Shown here in pieces: positions 33,836 to 42,612 of a DNA stretch of 64,000 nt (its first letter is position 1; the number at the start of each line of letters is the position of its first letter). The notes under the pieces are model-generated. The model did no database searches, was not told where the DNA came from, and worked only from the letters and a program-made list of their open reading frames with translations. Both the position numbers and the translations under genes were made by a program. Source of the stretch: Amaricoccus sp047275745 (GTDB taxonomy: Bacteria; Pseudomonadota; Alphaproteobacteria; Rhodobacterales; Rhodobacteraceae); NCBI RefSeq assembly GCF_047275745.1, contig NZ_JBKQWU010000004.1, positions 1-64,000 on the forward strand. The letters run 5' to 3'.

Positions 33836-34432
33836 TTGTCGATGGGACGAATACTGTTGATCGTGGTCGTGGTTCTGGCCGTGCTGGTCGGCTTCTTCTA
33901 CTGGGGTGGCGACGAGGCGACCCAGGAAGCGACCGATGAGGCGACGACCTCGGCGGGCGAGGCGGTCGACTCGGCCGGTGACGCCGTGCGCTCCGCCGGA
34001 GAGGCGGCCAGCGACGCCGCGAGCGACGCCGTCGACGCGGTCGGCGACGCGGCGCGGTCGGCGACCGACGCGGTCGAGGACGCGGCCAATTCCGCGCAGG
34101 AGGCGCTCGACAACGCGATCGATGGCACCGGCGATGCCGCGCAGGATGCGACGGACACCGCGGGCGACGCGGCTGACAGCGCCACCGATGCGGCTGGCGA
34201 CGCGGCGGACAGCGCCGGCGATGCTCTGAATGACGCGGGTGACGCGGCCGGGGACGCGGTCAATGATGCCGGCGACGCCGCGGGGGATGCCGTGGACAGC
34301 GCCGGCGAAGCGGCGGGCGACGCTGCCGACAGCGCCGGAGACGCGGTTCAGGACGCCACCGAAGGCACGCCGGAGATCACGACCGACGATGTCGGCGTGC
34401 CGGCGGAGGAGGAGCCCGCGTCGGGTAACTGA
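33836..34432 (+). CDS. Membrane-anchored Ala/Asp-rich 11-mer repeat protein (LEA-like)
   Basis: 198 residues. One N-terminal membrane segment (ILLIVVVVLAVLVGFFYWGG) is followed by about 150 residues built almost only of Ala, Asp, Gly, Ser, Val, Glu and Thr. Eleven-residue units such as AGDAADSAGDA recur, giving 33-bp DNA repeats. This pattern predicts a long amphipathic helix resembling group 3 LEA or apolipoprotein-type helices. The C-terminus (EITTDDVGVPAEEEP) is acidic and non-repetitive. Topology predicts the repeat on the periplasmic side. No family name can be given. An excellent ribosome-binding region (GAAAGGTG) precedes the ATG. Confidence 0.85.
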   Translation: MSMGRILLIVVVVLAVLVGFFYWGGDEATQEATDEATTSAGEAVDSAGDAVRSAGEAASDAASDAVDAVGDAARSATDAVEDAANSAQEALDNAIDGTGDAAQDATDTAGDAADSATDAAGDAADSAGDALNDAGDAAGDAVNDAGDAAGDAVDSAGEAAGDAADSAGDAVQDATEGTPEITTDDVGVPAEEEPASGN

Positions 34433-34452
34433 TCCGGGCAACTGATCGCGGT
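34427..34452 (+). repeat. 13-bp duplication spanning the LEA-like gene's stop codon
   Basis: AACTGATCCGGGC is followed directly by AACTGATCGCGGT, ten of thirteen positions identical. The first copy holds the stop TGA at 34430 and the second has TGA 13 bases later. Confidence 0.6.
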
Positions 34453-34479
34453 CACCCCGCCGTCACCCATGTGATCTGG

Positions 34480-34510
34480 ACCCCGGCCAGCCCACGCTGC
34501 TGGCCGGGGT
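34480..34510. terminator. Bidirectional terminator hairpin
   Basis: ACCCCGGCCAGC and GCTGGCCGGGGT form a perfect 12-bp stem with loop CCACGCT. It lies between the convergent LEA-like gene and the aminotransferase gene. Confidence 0.7.
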
Positions 34511-34547
34511 TCGCGGTTCGGCCGAAGGTCCCGGATTCGAGTGTCCC

Positions 34548-35750
34548 TCAGGTCAGCGACTCGCAGAAGCGGCGGATGCGCCGGCAGGCCTCGGTGAGGT
34601 CCTCGTCGGCGGCCGCGTAGCTGATGCGGAAGTTGGGGCTGAGCCCGAAGGCGGCGCCGAAGACCACCGCCACGCCTTCCGCGTCGAGCAGCGCGCCCGC
34701 GAAATCCGCGTCCGTCTCGATGACCCGCCCATCCGGGGTCCTCCGGCCGATCAGGCCCGCGATCGACGGATAGACGTAGAACGCGCCCTCCGGCGTCGGG
34801 CAGATGATCCCCGGGCAGTCGTTCAGCATCCCGACCACGAGATCCCGCCGCCGCCGAAAGGCCGCGCGTGAGGTCGTGATATAGTCCTGCGGCCCCTCCA
34901 GCGCCTCGACCGAGGCCCATTGGCTGATCGAGCAGGCATTCGAGGTCGACTGGCTCTGGATCGTGACCATCGCCTTGATAAGCGGCTTCGGCCCGGCGCC
35001 GTAACCGATGCGCCAGCCGGTCATCGCATAGGCTTTCGAGACGCCGTTGACGGTCAGCGTGCGCTCGTGGAGCCGCGGCTCCACCTCCGCGGGCGTGCGG
35101 AAGACGAAGGGCGCGTAGGCGATATGCTCGTACATGTCGTCCGACATGATCCAGACCTGCGGGTGGCGCATCAGGACATCCGTCAACGCCTTGAGTTCGC
35201 TTTCGGAATAGCCCGCGCCGGTCGGGTTCGACGGCGAGTTGAAGATCAGCCACTTCGTCCGCGGCGTGATCGCGGCTTCGAGTGCTTCCGCCGTGATCTT
35301 GTAACCGGTCTCCATCTCGCCCGGGACGACGACGGGCGTGCCTCCGGCGAGCATCACCATGTCGGGGTAGCTCACCCAGTAGGGCGCGGGAATGATGACT
35401 TCGTCGCCCTCGTTCACGGTCGCCATGAGCGCGTTGTAGAGGATCTGCTTGCCGCCGGTTGAGACGATCACCTGTTCCGGCGCGTAGTCGAGATTGTTCT
35501 CCCGGCTGAACTTCGCGCAGATCGCCTTGCGCAGTTCCAGGATGCCCTCCGGAGAGGTGTACCGCGTCTCGCCCCGGTCGATCGCGGCCTTGCCGGCCTC
35601 GCGGATGTTGTCGGGCGTGACGAAGTCGGGTTCGCCGGCGCTCAGGCTGATGATGTCGCGCCCGGCCTCCTTGAGCTCGCGCGCCTGGGTCGTGATGGCG
35701 ATGGTCGGGGAGGGTTTGACGCGCCCGAGCGCGCTGGAAAGGAAGGACAT
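34548..35750 (-). CDS. Pyridoxal-phosphate aminotransferase (aspartate aminotransferase type)
   Basis: 400 residues, fold-type I, class I aminotransferase. It starts FLSSALGRVKPSPTIAITTQA. Visible landmarks are SLSAGEPDFVTPDNI, the NSPSNPTGAGYS block (Asn contacts PLP), the Schiff-base lysine in VNGVSKAYAMTGWRIGYG near residue 237, and the substrate-carboxylate Arg in LSPNFRISYAA near the C-terminus. It is close to Rhizobium/Rhodobacter aspartate aminotransferases that also use prephenate. The start at 35750 has AAAGGAAGG in front; the frame beyond is open but not homologous. Confidence 0.95.
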   Translation of the reverse strand: MSFLSSALGRVKPSPTIAITTQARELKEAGRDIISLSAGEPDFVTPDNIREAGKAAIDRGETRYTSPEGILELRKAICAKFSRENNLDYAPEQVIVSTGGKQILYNALMATVNEGDEVIIPAPYWVSYPDMVMLAGGTPVVVPGEMETGYKITAEALEAAITPRTKWLIFNSPSNPTGAGYSESELKALTDVLMRHPQVWIMSDDMYEHIAYAPFVFRTPAEVEPRLHERTLTVNGVSKAYAMTGWRIGYGAGPKPLIKAMVTIQSQSTSNACSISQWASVEALEGPQDYITTSRAAFRRRRDLVVGMLNDCPGIICPTPEGAFYVYPSIAGLIGRRTPDGRVIETDADFAGALLDAEGVAVVFGAAFGLSPNFRISYAAADEDLTEACRRIRRFCESLT

Positions 35751-35873
35751 GCGAGAAGCTCCGGTCAGGTCGCGGATGGGCCGTTCTAGTTTCGCCTCCG
35801 AAGGCTCCGCAAGGCCCGAAACGCCTTGGCCCGCCGGGACGCGCGGGCTAAGCGGAGCGGCGGAGGGAAGGCG

Positions 35874-36149
35874 ATGCGAGAGGGTAAGATGATGGAGACG
35901 GCGGAGAACCGGCTGAGGCGGCTCAGGATGCGAAGCTGGCGCCGGGGCACCAAGGAAATGGACCTGATCCTCGGGCCCTACGCGGATGCGCGGCTCGGAA
36001 CGCTCGACGGTCCCGCGCTTGACCGCTACGAGGCGCTGCTCGAGGAGAACGATCAAGATCTCTATCTCTGGGTGAGCCGGGGCGAGGGCGTGCCGGACGC
36101 GCACGCGGCGGCGCTCGGCGAGGTGCGCGCCTTCCACGACCTCGGGTGA
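35874..36149 (+). CDS. sdhE: Succinate dehydrogenase assembly factor 2 (SdhE)
   Basis: 91 residues. The SdhE signature RGxxE is present in RSWRRGTKEMDLILG, and YEALLEENDQDLYLWV completes the family core. SdhE promotes covalent FAD attachment to SdhA in the cytoplasm. GGAGGGAAG lies before the ATG chosen; a second ATG at 35889 would give an 86-residue protein and is also reasonable. The gene is divergent from the aminotransferase. Confidence 0.92.
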   Translation: MREGKMMETAENRLRRLRMRSWRRGTKEMDLILGPYADARLGTLDGPALDRYEALLEENDQDLYLWVSRGEGVPDAHAAALGEVRAFHDLG

Positions 36150-36171
36150 ATCGGCCGGTCAGCGCGTTAAC

Positions 36172-36185
36172 ATCTTGTACAACAT
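36172..36185. promoter_or_regulatory. Candidate operator upstream of the MarR-type gene
   Basis: ATCTTGTACAACAT is a near-perfect palindrome with TTGTACAA at its centre, 44 bases before the regulator start. The surrounding A/T-rich patch suits a promoter. MarR-type proteins usually bind such palindromes in their own promoters. Confidence 0.45.
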
Positions 36186-36228
36186 ATTGCCGGACCCTCT
36201 CCGCGTCAGGTGACAGCGGAGACAGATC

Positions 36229-36744
36229 ATGAGTGTTCAGGCAAGGATGGCCGCGGTCGAGAAGACGGCGCCGAAGAGCGATCAGGAATTTCTGGCGTCC
36301 TACCTCGAAACGCTCGCGCTGGTCGAACGCCTGCACCGCCTGCTGCTCGATGTGGTCAAGGACGAGTTCGAGAGGCTCGGCGTGATCGACATCAACTCGG
36401 TCCAGGCGCTCCTGCTCTTCAACATCGGCGACAACGAGGTGACGGCGGGCGAGCTCAAGACGCGCGGCTACTACCAGGGGTCGAACGTCTCCTACAATCT
36501 CAAGAAGCTCGTCGAATACGGCTACATGCATCACCAGAAATGCGGCGTCGACCGGCGCGCGGTGCGGGTCCGGCTGACCGAGAAGGGCCGGTCGATCCGG
36601 CAGATCATCGCCCAGCTCTTCCAGCGCCACGCCGACGGTATCCTGAACCGCGACGTGCTCGGCAGCGCGCGGCTTCCGGAGATGAACGCGAGCCTGAAGC
36701 GGATGGAGCGCTACTGGTCGGACCAGATCCGCTACATCTACTGA
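36229..36744 (+). CDS. MarR-family winged-helix regulator, LdtR-like
   Basis: 171 residues. A long N-terminal helix precedes a winged helix with VTAGELKTRGYYQGSNVSYNLKKLVEYGYM as the recognition region (here read in two pieces) and RRAVRVRLTEKGRSIRQII as the wing and following helix. This resembles LdtR-type regulators of alphaproteobacteria, which act on L,D-transpeptidase genes and osmotic tolerance. No transpeptidase gene is in the window. The start has GGAGAC upstream. A palindrome at 36172 suggests autoregulation. Confidence 0.9.
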   Translation: MSVQARMAAVEKTAPKSDQEFLASYLETLALVERLHRLLLDVVKDEFERLGVIDINSVQALLLFNIGDNEVTAGELKTRGYYQGSNVSYNLKKLVEYGYMHHQKCGVDRRAVRVRLTEKGRSIRQIIAQLFQRHADGILNRDVLGSARLPEMNASLKRMERYWSDQIRYIY

Positions 36745-36940
36745 GGCCCGGGGGACACGCTGTGACCGCGACGCTTAGCCGCTCCCGAAGAGGGGCTTTC
36801 GGACCCCGTCCCTGGCGTGTAATCGTGTCAAGGGCTTAGAAAGATGGTATCATTTCCGCGAGGGAAGGTGATCCGCAGGTAGTGATTCTCGGCGTAGAGC
36901 AGGTTTGAAGATTAGAAGTATCGGGTCTTGAGGCGGATCC

Positions 36941-38188
36941 ATGAGGAAGATCATAGACGACCCCGATCACGGGGTACCGGAAGATTTCGACACCCCGATC
37001 GGCGAGTTGCTGCGGGGGGAGCGGGCGAGGCAGGGGCGTTCCCTGCTCGACGTTCAGCGTGACCTTCGCATCAAGGCCGCCCATGTCGCCGCGATCGAGG
37101 AGATGAACCTCGACGGGTTCGTCAACCGCGGCGTGATCCCCGGCTATGTGCGGAGCTACGCGCGCTATCTCGATCTGGAGCCGGAACCGGTCTATCACCT
37201 GTTCTGCGCGCAGACCGGTTTCTCCAGCGCGACCTTCGGCGCGGTCAGCCCCAGGGGCCGTCGCGGCGCGGGCGCAGCGGTGATCGGCAACTTCCACCCC
37301 GACTTTCCGCTGGCACCGAAACGCGCGGGCTTCGGGCTGCCGGCCGTGCCGCTCTCCGCCATCGGTTCCGTTCTCGCGCTCCTGGCCCTGATCGGCGGCC
37401 TCGGCTACGGCGGCTGGACCGTGGTCCGCAACATCCAGCGCGTGCAGTTCGCGCCTGTCGACGAGCAGCCGGTCGCCGTGGCCGAGGTCGACGATCTCGC
37501 CGCGCCCGCGGCCGGCGTCGGACCCGCCTCGGGTGTTTCCGCGCGCCAGGCCAGCGCCACCGCGCTCAGCGAGCTCTACCGCGATCAGGAGGCGGCCGTG
37601 CCCGTCCCCACGCCGCGCGACGGCCCGATCGCCGCCATCGATCCCGCGAGCCGCGGCCCGGTGCCGCAGCGCGCGCGTCCGCCCATGCTCGACACCGCCG
37701 CGGCGAGCCTGCCGGGTGCCGGGGTCGCGACGATCGCGTCCGGACAGGGCGACACCGCCGCGATCATCGCCGCCGCCGTCGCGGCCAATGTCGCCGGGGC
37801 CGTGCCGGAGCCGGTACCGACGCTCGCAGGCGAGCTGGCGCCGCACGAGAAACTGACCGTCATCGCCGAGCGCGCGGCCTGGATCCGGGTCTATCTGCCG
37901 AGCGGTACCATCGTCTTCGAGCGGATTCTGGAGAAGGGCGAGACCTATTCCCCGCCCGACGGGCTGACCGATCCGAAGATCTGGGCCGGCAACTCGGGGT
38001 CCGTCTATATCCGCGTCGGCGAGACCCTGCGCGGTCCGCTCGGCCGGGGGACGCGCGCGGCGCGCGACGTGCCGCTGGTCGCATCGGCGCTCACCGAGAC
38101 CTATCCGGCGGTGGAACAGGTACCGGAGGTGGTCTCGCAGAGCCTCGGGACCGATGGCGCGGTCGTTCCGGCCGTCGCCATCCAGTAA
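36941..38188 (+). CDS. RodZ-like helix-turn-helix membrane protein (DUF4115)
   Basis: 415 residues. The N-terminal RodZ-type helix-turn-helix (about 18-85) includes GELLRGERARQGRSLLDVQ and VIPGYVRSYARYLDL. One membrane segment (VPLSAIGSVLALLALIGGLGYGGW) lies near residues 140-165. A disordered Ala/Pro linker follows, then a DUF4115 domain (about 300-380, ERAAWIRVYLPSGTIVFER and SGSVYIRVGE). In E. coli RodZ links MreB filaments to the membrane. Here the gene precedes ispG, the common order in alphaproteobacteria and in E. coli. The 195 bases upstream hold no further gene. Confidence 0.92.
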   Translation: MRKIIDDPDHGVPEDFDTPIGELLRGERARQGRSLLDVQRDLRIKAAHVAAIEEMNLDGFVNRGVIPGYVRSYARYLDLEPEPVYHLFCAQTGFSSATFGAVSPRGRRGAGAAVIGNFHPDFPLAPKRAGFGLPAVPLSAIGSVLALLALIGGLGYGGWTVVRNIQRVQFAPVDEQPVAVAEVDDLAAPAAGVGPASGVSARQASATALSELYRDQEAAVPVPTPRDGPIAAIDPASRGPVPQRARPPMLDTAAASLPGAGVATIASGQGDTAAIIAAAVAANVAGAVPEPVPTLAGELAPHEKLTVIAERAAWIRVYLPSGTIVFERILEKGETYSPPDGLTDPKIWAGNSGSVYIRVGETLRGPLGRGTRAARDVPLVASALTETYPAVEQVPEVVSQSLGTDGAVVPAVAIQ

Positions 38189-38302
38189 CGCCCGGCCGAT
38201 CACGACCGGGCGGATCACACTCGGCGGCGGAGACAGCCCGGGCCCGTGACTTCCGGGCTGTTGGGTCCTATGTTCCGGCACGGATCACGGACACGGACCC
38301 TC

Positions 38303-39448
38303 ATGACGCAGAATCACATCCGCCCCTGGCGCAACATCGAGCGCCGCCAATCGCGCCGCATCCATGTCGGCCCCGTTCCCGTGGGCGGAGGCGCGCCAAT
38401 CAGCGTGCAGACGATGACGAACACGCTGACCCACGACGTCAGGGCGACGGTGGAACAGGTGCTGCGCTGCGCCGAGGCGGGGGCCGACATCGTGCGGGTG
38501 TCCTGCCCGGACGAGGCCTCGACGAAGGCGCTCGGCGAGATCGTGCGTGAAAGCCCGGTCCCGATCGTCGCCGACATCCATTTCCACTACCGCCGCGGCA
38601 TCGAGGCGGCGGAGGCAGGCGCCGCCTGCCTGCGGATCAACCCCGGCAATATAGGCAGCCCCGAGCGGGTGCGCGAGGTGATCAGGGCCGCGCGTGACCA
38701 CGGCTGCTCGATGCGGATCGGCGTCAATGCCGGCTCGCTCGAACGGCATCTTCTGGAGAAATATGGCGAGCCCTGCCCGGAGGCGATGATCGAGTCGGGG
38801 CTCGACCACATCCGCATCCTCGAGGACAACGACTTCCACGAGTTCAAGATCAGCGTGAAGGCGTCGGACGTCTTCCTCTCCGCCGCCGCCTATCAGGGCC
38901 TCGCCGAAGCGACCGACGCGCCGATCCATCTCGGCATCACCGAGGCGGGCGGGCTCGTCTCCGGCACGGTCAAGTCGGCCATCGGCCTCGGCAACCTGCT
39001 CTGGATGGGGATCGGCGACACGCTCCGCGTCAGCCTCTCGGCCGATCCGGTCGAGGAGGTGAAGGTCGGTTTCGAGATCCTGAAGTCACTCGGGCTGCGT
39101 CACCGCGGCGTCAACATCATCTCCTGCCCGTCCTGTGCGCGGCAGGGTTTCGACGTGATCAGGACGGTCGAAATCCTTGAAAAGCGGCTCGAACACATCA
39201 AGACGCCGATGTCGCTCTCCATCATCGGCTGCGTCGTGAACGGCCCGGGCGAGGCGCTGATGACCGACCTCGGCTTCACCGGCGGCGGCGCGGGCTCGGG
39301 CATGGTCTACATGGCCGGCAAGCAGCACCACAAGCTCGGCAACGAGAAGATGGTCGATCATATCGTCGAACTGGTCGAGAAACGCGCCGAGGAGATCGAG
39401 GCCGCGAAGACCGCCGAGGCGGAAGCCGCGGGGCAGGCGGCCGAGTAG
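38303..39448 (+). CDS. ispG: 4-hydroxy-3-methylbut-2-enyl diphosphate synthase
   Basis: 381 residues. It performs the penultimate step of the MEP isoprenoid pathway, reducing MEcPP to HMBPP with a [4Fe-4S] cluster. Cluster ligands are visible in ISCPSCARQGFDV (two Cys) and IIGCVVNGPGEA (Cys, with the nearby Glu). The N-terminal TIM barrel carries VQTMTNTLTHDV and DIHFHYRRGI. The start at 38303 matches homologs; ATGs upstream are in frame but not conserved. The C-terminal Ala/Glu tail is variable in the family. It follows the rodZ-like gene by 114 bases. Confidence 0.96.
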   Translation: MTQNHIRPWRNIERRQSRRIHVGPVPVGGGAPISVQTMTNTLTHDVRATVEQVLRCAEAGADIVRVSCPDEASTKALGEIVRESPVPIVADIHFHYRRGIEAAEAGAACLRINPGNIGSPERVREVIRAARDHGCSMRIGVNAGSLERHLLEKYGEPCPEAMIESGLDHIRILEDNDFHEFKISVKASDVFLSAAAYQGLAEATDAPIHLGITEAGGLVSGTVKSAIGLGNLLWMGIGDTLRVSLSADPVEEVKVGFEILKSLGLRHRGVNIISCPSCARQGFDVIRTVEILEKRLEHIKTPMSLSIIGCVVNGPGEALMTDLGFTGGGAGSGMVYMAGKQHHKLGNEKMVDHIVELVEKRAEEIEAAKTAEAEAAGQAAE

Positions 39449-39559
39449 GGCGGACCTCTCTCCGCCGCCCCCCGCGTCCGTCCACTCCGCCGATCGCCAG
39501 ATTCTCCTTGCGGTTTCGCTCCGGGTCGCGCAGGACGCGCGGCACAGGACGGACTTGGA

Positions 39560-40615
39560 ATGATCCCGCTCGACAAACTCGACCAGATCCGCGGCCGCTT
39601 CGAATTCCTCGAGGCGAAACTCGCCGAGGGCGCGGCGCCTTCGGAACTCGCGGTGCTCTCGCGCGAATACGCGGCGCTCCGGCCGGTGATCGCCGAGATC
39701 GAGGGCTACCGCCGGCTTCTGGCCGATCGTGACGAGGCGTCGCGGATGCTCGCCGACGCCGAGATGCGCGAACTGGCCGAGGAGGAACTCGCCCGCGTGA
39801 AGGCGGCGCTGCCCGGGGCCGAACATGCGATGCGTCTCGCACTCCTGCCTCGCGACGCCGCGGACGAACGCTCGGCGATCCTGGAGATCCGCGCCGGCAC
39901 CGGCGGTGACGAGGCGGCGCTCTTCGCCGCCGATCTCGCACGCATGTACCAGCGTCTCGCCGAGGCGCGCGGCTGGCGCTTCGAGGTTGTCGAGGAGAAC
40001 CCGACGGAGCTCGGCGGTGTCAAGGAGCTTGTCGCCGAGGTTTCGGGCGCCGGCGTCTTCGCGCAGCTCAAGTTCGAATCCGGCGTCCACCGCGTCCAGC
40101 GCGTGCCGGTGACCGAGAGCGGCGGGCGCATCCACACCTCCGCCGCGACGGTCGCGGTGCTGCCCGAGGCCGAGGACGTGGACATAGAGATCCCGGCGAG
40201 CGACGTCCGGATCGACACGATGCGGGCCTCGGGCGCCGGCGGACAGCATGTAAACACCACCGATTCCGCCGTCCGGATCACGCATCTGCCCACCGGCATC
40301 GTCGTGACCAGTTCGGAGAAGTCGCAGCATCAGAACCGCGCTCGCGCCATGCAGGTCCTCCGCGCGCGACTCTACGATCTCGAACGCCAGAAGCTCGATC
40401 AGGAGCGGGCGGCGAGCCGCAAGGGCCAGGTCGGCTCGGGAGACCGTTCGGAGCGGATACGGACCTACAACTTCCCGCAGGGCAGGCTCACCGACCACCG
40501 TATCGGGCTCACGCTCTACAAGCTCGATCAGGTGATGCAGGGCGACCTCGGCGAGGTGATCGACGCGCTCATCGCCGCCGATCAGGCAAGCCGGCTCGCC
40601 GAACTCGACGCATGA
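39560..40615 (+). CDS. prfA: Peptide chain release factor 1
   Basis: 351 residues. The peptidyl-tRNA hydrolysis motif GGQ is in RASGAGGQHVNTTDSAVRI near residue 228. The stop-codon-reading region is in the middle domain, and the class I factor end QGRLTDHRIGLTLYKLD is present. RF1 reads UAA and UAG. It overlaps prmC by four bases (ATGA), matching the functional pairing: PrmC methylates the Gln of GGQ. Confidence 0.97.
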   Translation: MIPLDKLDQIRGRFEFLEAKLAEGAAPSELAVLSREYAALRPVIAEIEGYRRLLADRDEASRMLADAEMRELAEEELARVKAALPGAEHAMRLALLPRDAADERSAILEIRAGTGGDEAALFAADLARMYQRLAEARGWRFEVVEENPTELGGVKELVAEVSGAGVFAQLKFESGVHRVQRVPVTESGGRIHTSAATVAVLPEAEDVDIEIPASDVRIDTMRASGAGGQHVNTTDSAVRITHLPTGIVVTSSEKSQHQNRARAMQVLRARLYDLERQKLDQERAASRKGQVGSGDRSERIRTYNFPQGRLTDHRIGLTLYKLDQVMQGDLGEVIDALIAADQASRLAELDA

Positions 40616-41451
40616 GCGTGGCGCGCGCGCTTCTCGCCGCGGCCTCGGCGCGGCTGGCGGCGGCGGGCGTGGCCGATCCGGCACGCGACGCGCGTCTCCT
40701 GCTCGCCCATGCGCTCGGCCTGACCCCGGACCGCCTGACGCTGGTGCTCGGCGATCCGCTATCCGCAGGGGCGGCAGAGCGGTTCGAGGGGCTTCTCACT
40801 GAGCGCGCGCGGCGCCGGCCGGTGTCGCAGATCATCGGAAGGCGGGCCTTCTGGGGACGGGAGTTCCATGTCACGCGCGACGTGCTCGACCCGCGGCCGG
40901 AAACGGAGACACTGATCGCCAGCGCCCTCGCGGGGCCGCCGGCGCGCCGCCTGCTCGATCTCGGGACCGGATCGGGCATCCTGCTCGTCACGCTGCTCGC
41001 CGAATGGCCCGGGGCGACGGGGATCGGCACGGATTTAAGCGTGGAGGCGCTGCGGATCGCAGGCGCGAATGCGCTCCGACACCGGGTGGCGGAGCGCGCC
41101 GCGTTCCGGGAGACCGACTGGGCCGAAGGAATTTCCGGCCCGTTCGATTTGATTGTCTCGAATCCTCCCTATATACCGGAGGCGGAGGTTTCCTCGCTCG
41201 CTCCCGAGGTTCGGGAGTGGGAGCCGCGGGCGGCGCTCACCGCCGGCGTGACGGGTCTGGAAGCCTATGCGCGGATCGCCGCCGACCTGTCGCGGCTCCT
41301 CGCGCCCGGAGGCCGGGTTCTTCTCGAATTCGGCGCGGGCCAGGGACCGGGGCTCGACGAGATCTTCCGTGCGCGCGGATTCGCAGCGTTGAATTTCGCG
41401 AAAGACCTCGATGGCCGTGACCGAATCCTGGTCATCGAACAGCGTGAATAA
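40612..41451 (+). CDS. prmC: Release factor N5-glutamine methyltransferase
   Basis: 279 residues. The S-adenosylmethionine site is LLDLGTGSGILLVTLL near residue 110. The catalytic NPPY is in LIVSNPPYIPEAEV near residue 183. The N-terminal helical domain ends with GRRAFWGREFHVTRDVLDPRPETE, typical of HemK/PrmC. Coupled to prfA by an ATGA overlap. Confidence 0.96.
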   Translation: MSVARALLAAASARLAAAGVADPARDARLLLAHALGLTPDRLTLVLGDPLSAGAAERFEGLLTERARRRPVSQIIGRRAFWGREFHVTRDVLDPRPETETLIASALAGPPARRLLDLGTGSGILLVTLLAEWPGATGIGTDLSVEALRIAGANALRHRVAERAAFRETDWAEGISGPFDLIVSNPPYIPEAEVSSLAPEVREWEPRAALTAGVTGLEAYARIAADLSRLLAPGGRVLLEFGAGQGPGLDEIFRARGFAALNFAKDLDGRDRILVIEQRE

Positions 41452-41643
41452 CGGGCGTTTTCGCTTGTCTTTCACGGAAACGACCGTATAGACTGAATGA
41501 GATCCCGTTGACTGTGTGTCGAATGCGCTCGCAAAAGCGCGGCGGGGATTCGGTAACATGATCACCACTCGGACTTCGACGCGCGCCGTATGGCGTGGCG
41601 CGGGGACTCCGAAGAACAGCCCGAATGGCGGAATTCCAGAGAC

Positions 41644-42612
41644 ATGAGATCTTCGAACAAGTCGCGATCCAGGAACAAGGCTGGAAACAACGGCCAGAAC
41701 AATCAGCGCCGTCCCATGGGCAACATCGTCAACCGCGTGTTCGAGAGCGCTGGTCCCGACGGCAAGGTGCGCGGCACGCCGCAGCAGATCATCGACAAAT
41801 ATCAGGCGCTTGCGCGGGATGCCCAGGTCGCGGGTGACCGGGTCGCCGCCGAGAACTACCTGCAGCATTCCGAGCATTACTCGCGCCTCCTCGGCGAAGC
41901 GCAGCGCCAGCAGAACGAGCAGCGCTTCGGTCAGGATCAGCGCGAGGACGCGTCCCGCGGGGGCGATGATCAGCCGGCCGAACGCGGGGGCGAACGCGCC
42001 GCCGGAGGCGGCGGGGAGCGCCCGCGGGAGCAGCAGAATGGCCAGCCCGCGCCGCGGGCGCGCCAGGTCCAGGGCTTCGGGCTGCAGACGATCGATCCCG
42101 AGGATTCGGAATTCGGTCTGATCCCGACGCCCGAGAACAGCGAGCGGCGGGCGCGGACGAGCGGGCCCGCCAGCGACTACCAGTCGAGCGAGGCCATCGG
42201 CGGAGATCCGCGCGACGAGGCGCCGGACGCCGGGTCGGCGGCCGAGACGGCCGCTCCGCGCGCGGCGGAGGCGGCCGAGCCGGTGGCTCCCGCGCCGGTG
42301 GCGGAGACCAGGACGGAGAGCGCGCCGGAGACGACGGCCGCGCCCGAGACCACGATCGATGCCGCCGTTGAGGCCGGGACCGCGGAGGGACCGGCGGAGG
42401 CCGTGAGCGAGGCTCCGGCCGCGCAGGCGGCGGAACAGCCGGGCGAGCCGGCGCCCGAGGAAGCGGCGCCGCCGAAGCGGACCCGGGCCCGGCGCAAGCC
42501 GAAGGCGGAAACCGGGGAGAAGCCGGCGAGGAAATCCACCAAGGCTGCGAAGGCCGAGGCCGCGGCCGCCTCCGAAGGCGGGTCCGAGGCGCAGCCCGCC
42601 GACACGATGTGA
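41644..42612 (+). CDS. DUF4167 domain-containing protein with Ala/Glu-rich tail
   Basis: 322 residues. The conserved DUF4167 part is residues 1 to about 90: a basic, Asn-rich start (RSSNKSRSRNKAGNN) followed by VNRVFESAGPDGKVRGTPQQI and AENYLQHSEHYSRLL. Everything after that is low complexity, Glu/Ala/Pro-rich and then Lys-rich (TRARRKPKAETGEKPA), so it is presumably disordered. The basic start suggests nucleic-acid binding, and the genes often follow prmC. No function is established. The ATG was chosen by homology; an upstream start would add 18 residues. A 14-bp TGA array begins at the stop codon. Confidence 0.9.
   Translation: MRSSNKSRSRNKAGNNGQNNQRRPMGNIVNRVFESAGPDGKVRGTPQQIIDKYQALARDAQVAGDRVAAENYLQHSEHYSRLLGEAQRQQNEQRFGQDQREDASRGGDDQPAERGGERAAGGGGERPREQQNGQPAPRARQVQGFGLQTIDPEDSEFGLIPTPENSERRARTSGPASDYQSSEAIGGDPRDEAPDAGSAAETAAPRAAEAAEPVAPAPVAETRTESAPETTAAPETTIDAAVEAGTAEGPAEAVSEAPAAQAAEQPGEPAPEEAAPPKRTRARRKPKAETGEKPARKSTKAAKAEAAAASEGGSEAQPADTM

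Noticed and set aside
34500..34560. A tRNA-like T-arm (GGATTCGAGTGTCC)
   Set aside because: No matching acceptor stem, anticodon arm or D-arm around it. The preceding bases belong to a terminator hairpin.
38188..38230. GATCAC repeat at 15-base spacing after the rodZ-like stop as another TGA array
   Set aside because: Only two loose units, the stop is TAA and the period is 15; too weak to count.
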